Below are positions 51,796 to 56,147 of a stretch of DNA of 56,147 nt, piece after piece. The translations under genes were made by a program, and so were the position numbers. The stretch lies in assembly GCA_964458795.1 (NCBI GenBank), contig CAYWJW010000003.1:1-56147 (forward strand), given 5' to 3'. Origin of the DNA: JAJTHY01 sp964458795 (lineage in GTDB: Bacteria; Pseudomonadota; Alphaproteobacteria; Rickettsiales; Midichloriaceae). Positions within the stretch are counted from its first letter, which is position 1. Each line of letters starts with the position of its first letter. The notes below the pieces were generated by a model, which ran no database searches, was not told the DNA's origin, and worked only from the letters and a program-made list of their open reading frames with translations.

Positions 51796-52363
51796 AATAG
51801 TAGTCTGCAAAAGATTGCTCTACTAATGCATCCTCAAAACTCAAAGGATGTGGCTCTTGAACTACTGTTGACTTGTACTCAAAACTGATAGGAACTAATT
51901 CCTTTTTTATGACGAATGGCCTAAAAGCCTCGACCTCTGAAATCCCAACCTTTTGCTGTCTACTTTCAAATTCTATATGCAGACATACCTCATTAGGATT
52001 GCCATCTATCGATTGCACTTGAAATATTCCATCGAATGCTTCCCTAAGATACTTGCCTAATTGACCATCTGAATCTGCTTTTACCATGAAGAATTTACTA
52101 GCCATCTTATCCATTACAACATCCAAAAATGCATACTTAGCAGTGTATAATTGCAACCCAAGACATTCCTTTGATTCTGGTTTATCAGGCTTAAGGTTCA
52201 TATCCTTTACAATTCCTGATATATCCTCATTGCTCAAAAGCTCTTCTACAAATCGCTTAGAATGTTGAACATTGGATTTATCCACAGACTTCACGTATTC
52301 CACATATTCTTTTTCATCTACACGTGGATATTCGTTATTAAAAGTTTGCTTTTCAAAGCTCAA
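51788..52363 (-). CDS. Unknown soluble protein, 191 aa
   Basis: No family recognised. There is no signal peptide or membrane segment. It is acidic at the N-terminus (NEYPRVDEKEYVEYVKSVD) with one central helix-rich part (AFLDVVMDKMASKFFMVKADSD) and a strand-like C-terminal part (EVCLHIEFESRQQKVGISEVE). It overlaps the 3' end of upp by eight bases on the opposite strand. No promoter elements are evident upstream. Confidence 0.68.
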   Translation of the reverse strand: MSFEKQTFNNEYPRVDEKEYVEYVKSVDKSNVQHSKRFVEELLSNEDISGIVKDMNLKPDKPESKECLGLQLYTAKYAFLDVVMDKMASKFFMVKADSDGQLGKYLREAFDGIFQVQSIDGNPNEVCLHIEFESRQQKVGISEVEAFRPFVIKKELVPISFEYKSTVVQEPHPLSFEDALVEQSFADYYST

Positions 52364-52527
52364 TTTAATTGCCGTAACTCAATTATTCATCTAGGATTGT
52401 AGCAGGAAATCTCTATAATTACAATAACTTATAGAATTCCTTTGCCCTCCATTATAAAACAAGCCCACAGAAAATAGTTCCCCGTTAAATAAACTGGGTA
52501 TATAATACCAAAAACATTTATTTTAAC

Positions 52528-52809
52528 ATGGAAACTATAAGTATTTCAGCAAAAGTAACTCCAAAGAGCAAAACAACTCTAATTGAGATTTTAGAGGTGC
52601 TGCAAGGGAAGATTTCCCTACGTATGAAAGTTCGCGCCTCGCCAGAAAATGGAAAGGCTAATGATGAGGTCATACAGATACTTGCAGATTATTTTGACAT
52701 ACCAAAAAGTGAAATTACGCTAAAATCCGGCTATACTTCAAAGAACAAGATATTGCTTGCCAGAGGTATTGATATGACCAAGCTTGGGGTGCAATTACCA
52801 CTATGCTAA
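52528..52809 (+). CDS. yggU: DUF167/YggU-family protein
   Basis: 93 residues, complete. The family core is KVTPKSKTTLIEI, then ISLRMKVRASPENGKANDEVIQILADYF, then ITLKSGYTSKNKILLARG. The fold is known from structural work, with an unproven function. It overlaps the next gene by seven bases, so the two may be coupled. A poor Shine-Dalgarno precedes the ATG. Confidence 0.88.
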   Translation: METISISAKVTPKSKTTLIEILEVLQGKISLRMKVRASPENGKANDEVIQILADYFDIPKSEITLKSGYTSKNKILLARGIDMTKLGVQLPLC

Positions 52810-55800
52810 ATTTCAACCTTAACTTTACTGACCTATACTCAAACGAGGGCCTTGAGAAGATTGATGGCTTATGGCTTAATCACATTGAATCCATATCATC
52901 CGATCTATATCAAAACCTCAATATTGCACGCTCCTCACCTCTTGATGCAAAGACAGAATCAGATCTAATCATCATGCTAGCGCCACATGCGGAAGATTTT
53001 ATTACCAAGCTTTTTGGAATAGAAAAGGAAGTTAAGGCAATTGCCAATATCTACCAAGAATTTGCTCCAATATACAAATGTAAGCGTTTATTCATACAAC
53101 GCAATGCAGCACGGAATTTCTCCCTAGAAGATGCAAATAAGATCGATACAGTTCGTTTAGAACTTGAAGCCTTGGGCGTAGATGTTATGTCTGAACTCGC
53201 TTTCGCGAATTTTGTGGAAACCGCTGATCCTCAAAAACTAGAACTAGCAAGAATCTACGCGGGCTGGGCATGCCTGACATCAGAAGGCCAAAAGTTACAC
53301 AGAAATGGCATACTGTTTAAGGTGCCTAAGAAGCTTGATTTCAACAACCTGATTTCACATGCGGGGCGTATGAATGGCTCTTGGACCTCACATGACTGTC
53401 ATGATAGAAATGGTTTTTCACTAACGGATAAGGGAATAACCCAGCTTGCGGCATTTGATCAGGCCAACTACTGCATTCACTGCCATAACCAACTTAAAGA
53501 CTCATGTTCACATGGGATAAAAAATCCAGATAATACGTATAAAATTAATGACCTTAAGGTAAACTTAGCGGGCTGCCCACTGGAAGAGAAGATTTCTGAA
53601 ATGAATTTGCTTAAAAGCCAAGGATCAGTGATTGGTGCGTTTGCAACTGCTATAATTGATAACCCTATGCTTGCTGCCACTGGTCATCGTATTTGTAATG
53701 ACTGCATGAAATCATGTATCTATCAAAAGCAGGAACCAGTGAATATCCCTATTATAGAAACTAAGATTCTGGATGATGTGTTGTCATTACCATGGGGATT
53801 TGAAATCTATAGTTTACTAACTCGCTGGAATCCTATTAATTTTACACGCCCCCTACCCCGCCCTAATAACAATTATAAGATCCTTGTTGCAGGTCTGGGC
53901 CCTGCAGGCTTTACCGCTTGCCATCACTTGTTAAATGAAGGATATACTGTAGTTGGGATTGATGGCCTTAAGATAGAACCTCAAGCTGCAGATATATCAG
54001 GAATTGATGTATACGGCACAAGGGTTGCTTTCAAACCTATAAAGTTTGTGAAAGATGAGCTGTTTACAGATCTTAATGACCGCGTCCCACAAGGGTTTGG
54101 AGGCGTTGCTGAGTATGGTATTACTGTTCGCTGGGATAAAAATTATCTAAATATAATACGCATATTACTTGAAAGACGCATAAATTTCCGTATGTACGGC
54201 GGTGTGAGATTCGGAGGCACGATTGATTATATGGAAGCTAAAGCCTTAGGGTTTGACCATGTAGTCTTAGCCTTAGGGGCTGGTAAGCCAAATTTGCTGG
54301 ATATCCCAAATATTCTTGCGCGTGGTTGCAGAATGGCATCTGATTTTTTGATGTCTTTACAGTTAAGTGGTGCAGCGCAAGAATCATCCCTTGCAAATCT
54401 ACAAGTACGTCTACCAATTGCGGTAATCGGAGGAGGATTAACTGCTATTGATACCGCAACTGAAAGCCTAGCTTATTACCCAGTACAGGTAGAGAAATTT
54501 TTACGTAAATATGAACTCTTTGGTGACGAGATACTTGCAAATCTTACAACCGAAGAACTGGAGATCGCATACGAGTTCATTGATCATGCACGCAAATTAC
54601 GTACAAACCCTGCAGAAAAGTTGAAGCTCTTAAAACTTTGGGGAGGAGCTAAAGTTGTTTACAGAAGAACTTTGCAAGAATCCCCTGCTTACCGCCTAAA
54701 TCATGAGGAATTAGAGCTGGCACTTGCAGAGGGCATTGAATTCGTAGAACACATCACCCCTTCTGAAGTTTTGCTAGATGAGTATGGCGCTATATATGCT
54801 TTAAGACACGTGAATGGTGAAATACCAGCACGGACACTTCTGATTGCTACAGGCACACAACCCAATACCATTTTGAATGCTGAAGATGAAGTTCATTTCC
54901 ACCTAAATGGAAAGCATTTCCAAGCTATAAATACGAATGGTGAAGCAATAGAGCCTGAACGTATATCCAAACCTAAAAGCGTAGATATAATCATAAACAA
55001 TGGTGAACATGGCCCATCGATTAGCTTCCTCGGAGACTTGCATCCTTCATTTTCTGGCAATGTTGTGAAAGCTATGGCAAGTGCAAAACAAGGGTACCCC
55101 ATAATTGACAATGTGATAAAGCTAAAGCTACCTGCTAATGCGATAGACCACAGAGAGTTTTTTACAAAACTTGACAATCTGCTTATTGCCACCGTAGTTG
55201 ATTTAGTTACTTTAACTCCAACTATCCAGGAAATCATAGTACATGCACCACTAGCTGCTAAAAAGTTTCTACCAGGCCAATTCTATAGATTTCAAAACTA
55301 TGATGCATTTGCTCAAACAATCAGCGAATTTAAAATGACCATGGAAGGCATTGCCCTTACCGGCGCCTGGGTAGATAGAGATAAAGGCACAATAGGTCTT
55401 ATAGTTCTAGAAATGGGTGGCTCCTCAAATTTCTGTAGAACCCTTAAAAAAGGCGAACCAGTAGTTTTAATGGGCCCGACCGGCACCCCTACACATATTG
55501 CCCGCAATGAGAATATAATGCTTATTGGTGGAGGACTAGGAAATGCGGTACTATTCTCCATAGGCCATAGACTTAAAGAAAACAATTGCAATGTCCTATA
55601 TTTCGCTGGATATAAAAAAGCAGACGATCGCTTTAAAGAGCAAGACATTGAAAATTCTGCGAGTCAAGTCGTCTGGTGTTGCGATGAAATTCAACTCACC
55701 AAAAACAGACCACATGATCTAACTTATCATGGCAATATCATAGAGTGCATTAAACAATATGCCGAATCTAACCAATCTCAGATTAAGCTTTGCGAAATAG

Positions 55801-56123
55801 ATAGAATAATCGCAATTGGCTCCGATCAAATGATGAAGGCAGTTGCCTATGCGCGACATAACGACCTTAAGCATTTATTTAAAGATGGCCACGTTGCCAT
55901 AGGCTCCATAAACTCACCCATGCAGTGCATGATGAAAGAGATATGCGGTCAATGCATACAGCGTCATGTTGACCCTATAAGTGGAACAGAATCTTATGTA
56001 TATAGTTGTTCTAATCAAGACCAACTACTAGATCAAGTTGACTTCAACCATCTTCACAGTCGTCTTAAACAGAACTCACTGCAAGAGAAGATCTGCTCGC
56101 AAATAATAAAATCTTATATATAA
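52803..56123 (+). CDS. Large fused flavin/iron-sulfur oxidoreductase, 1106 aa
   Basis: Complete frame. The N-terminal ~330 residues are unusual and contain seven Cys in two clusters: C224, C227, C235, C258 (CIHCHNQLKDSC...CPL) and C298, C301, C305 (CNDCMKSC), as in GltB-small-subunit/dihydropyrimidine dehydrogenase Fe-S modules. An FAD/NAD(P)-binding part follows: VAGLGPAGF (362-370) and AVIGGGLTAIDTATES (540-555). From ~785 a ferredoxin-reductase-like module is present (PGQFYRFQ, IGGGLGNAVLFSIGHRL), ending in a Cys-rich segment (CMMKEICGQC) like the 2Fe-2S loop of PyrK. A role in electron bifurcation or NADPH-linked quinone/ferredoxin reduction is inferred. Rickettsiales have similarly large proteins, but function is unproven. 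Confidence 0.85.
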   Translation: MLNFNLNFTDLYSNEGLEKIDGLWLNHIESISSDLYQNLNIARSSPLDAKTESDLIIMLAPHAEDFITKLFGIEKEVKAIANIYQEFAPIYKCKRLFIQRNAARNFSLEDANKIDTVRLELEALGVDVMSELAFANFVETADPQKLELARIYAGWACLTSEGQKLHRNGILFKVPKKLDFNNLISHAGRMNGSWTSHDCHDRNGFSLTDKGITQLAAFDQANYCIHCHNQLKDSCSHGIKNPDNTYKINDLKVNLAGCPLEEKISEMNLLKSQGSVIGAFATAIIDNPMLAATGHRICNDCMKSCIYQKQEPVNIPIIETKILDDVLSLPWGFEIYSLLTRWNPINFTRPLPRPNNNYKILVAGLGPAGFTACHHLLNEGYTVVGIDGLKIEPQAADISGIDVYGTRVAFKPIKFVKDELFTDLNDRVPQGFGGVAEYGITVRWDKNYLNIIRILLERRINFRMYGGVRFGGTIDYMEAKALGFDHVVLALGAGKPNLLDIPNILARGCRMASDFLMSLQLSGAAQESSLANLQVRLPIAVIGGGLTAIDTATESLAYYPVQVEKFLRKYELFGDEILANLTTEELEIAYEFIDHARKLRTNPAEKLKLLKLWGGAKVVYRRTLQESPAYRLNHEELELALAEGIEFVEHITPSEVLLDEYGAIYALRHVNGEIPARTLLIATGTQPNTILNAEDEVHFHLNGKHFQAINTNGEAIEPERISKPKSVDIIINNGEHGPSISFLGDLHPSFSGNVVKAMASAKQGYPIIDNVIKLKLPANAIDHREFFTKLDNLLIATVVDLVTLTPTIQEIIVHAPLAAKKFLPGQFYRFQNYDAFAQTISEFKMTMEGIALTGAWVDRDKGTIGLIVLEMGGSSNFCRTLKKGEPVVLMGPTGTPTHIARNENIMLIGGGLGNAVLFSIGHRLKENNCNVLYFAGYKKADDRFKEQDIENSASQVVWCCDEIQLTKNRPHDLTYHGNIIECIKQYAESNQSQIKLCEIDRIIAIGSDQMMKAVAYARHNDLKHLFKDGHVAIGSINSPMQCMMKEICGQCIQRHVDPISGTESYVYSCSNQDQLLDQVDFNHLHSRLKQNSLQEKICSQIIKSYI

Positions 56124-56147
56124 GCGATAACTGTGCTAAAATAGCGT

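Overview
The window reads as a chromosomal segment of an AT-rich (by eye about 37-38% GC) alphaproteobacterium, most likely an intracellular Rickettsiales member. I would guess a Midichloriaceae-like lineage with a larger genome than Rickettsia, but the family-level placement is inference. Supporting signs are a two-domain isocitrate dehydrogenase of the Rickettsia/Thermus type, a tRNA-His with an encoded G-1 paired to C73, a heat-shock promoter before groESL that fits the alphaproteobacterial RpoH consensus, many dispersed palindromic repeats, and proteins with membrane segments or coiled coils that I cannot place in a family. It retains peptidoglycan and outer-membrane functions (murC, bamD, tolC, tolQRA, two porins) and some central carbon enzymes (gap, gpmI, icd, sdhB).

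Layout. 1-850: the 3' part of a VapC toxin gene, then a repeat-rich spacer. 849-6867 (+): clpB, an unknown membrane protein and a J-domain membrane protein. 6872-12374 (-): a compact run in transcription order sdhB-bamD-murC-tolC-nadK-folB. 12668-23737 (+ except one small secreted protein): ribonucleotide reductase large subunit, M16 peptidase, two paralogous quinone oxidoreductases on either side of a coiled-coil membrane protein, a PAS-only sensor that looks truncated, and groES-groEL. 24021-26509 (+): icd and a metallo-beta-lactamase-fold hydrolase. 26506-33103 (-): a small unknown protein, tandem porins, gap, a RodZ-like protein, a RatA/COQ10-like protein, ygfZ and yciB. 33276-40049: tRNA-His, tRNA-Arg and an accessory stretch (unknowns, a kinase-fold protein, two methyltransferases, a pentapeptide-repeat membrane protein). 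40471-46932 (mostly +): pcm, rph, a tiny membrane protein, gpmI, polA. 46937-50981 (-): tolQ-tolR-tolA, thyX and a coiled-coil membrane protein. 51073-56123: a uracil phosphoribosyltransferase with a signal peptide, an unknown, a DUF167 protein and a 1106-residue fused flavin/iron-sulfur oxidoreductase.

The most unusual content is between the genes. At least four repeat families are visible. (i) A ~75-bp promoter-like element in six copies. It has fixed flanks around a variable 17-18 bp core, and every copy lies upstream of a gene in the same orientation (clpB, sdhB, qor2, pcm, gpmI, tolQRA). (ii) Two 161-bp palindromes with the same ends and compensatory arm changes. (iii) A 163-bp palindrome downstream of groEL whose terminal repeat recurs, inverted, upstream of groES and forms the 3' end of the PAS gene. 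(iv) Short double-hairpin palindromes of the 'CCTGAACTTGTTTCAGG' type. Several genes would gain false N-terminal extensions from these repeats; I trimmed those starts using ribosome-binding sites, signal peptides and family lengths.
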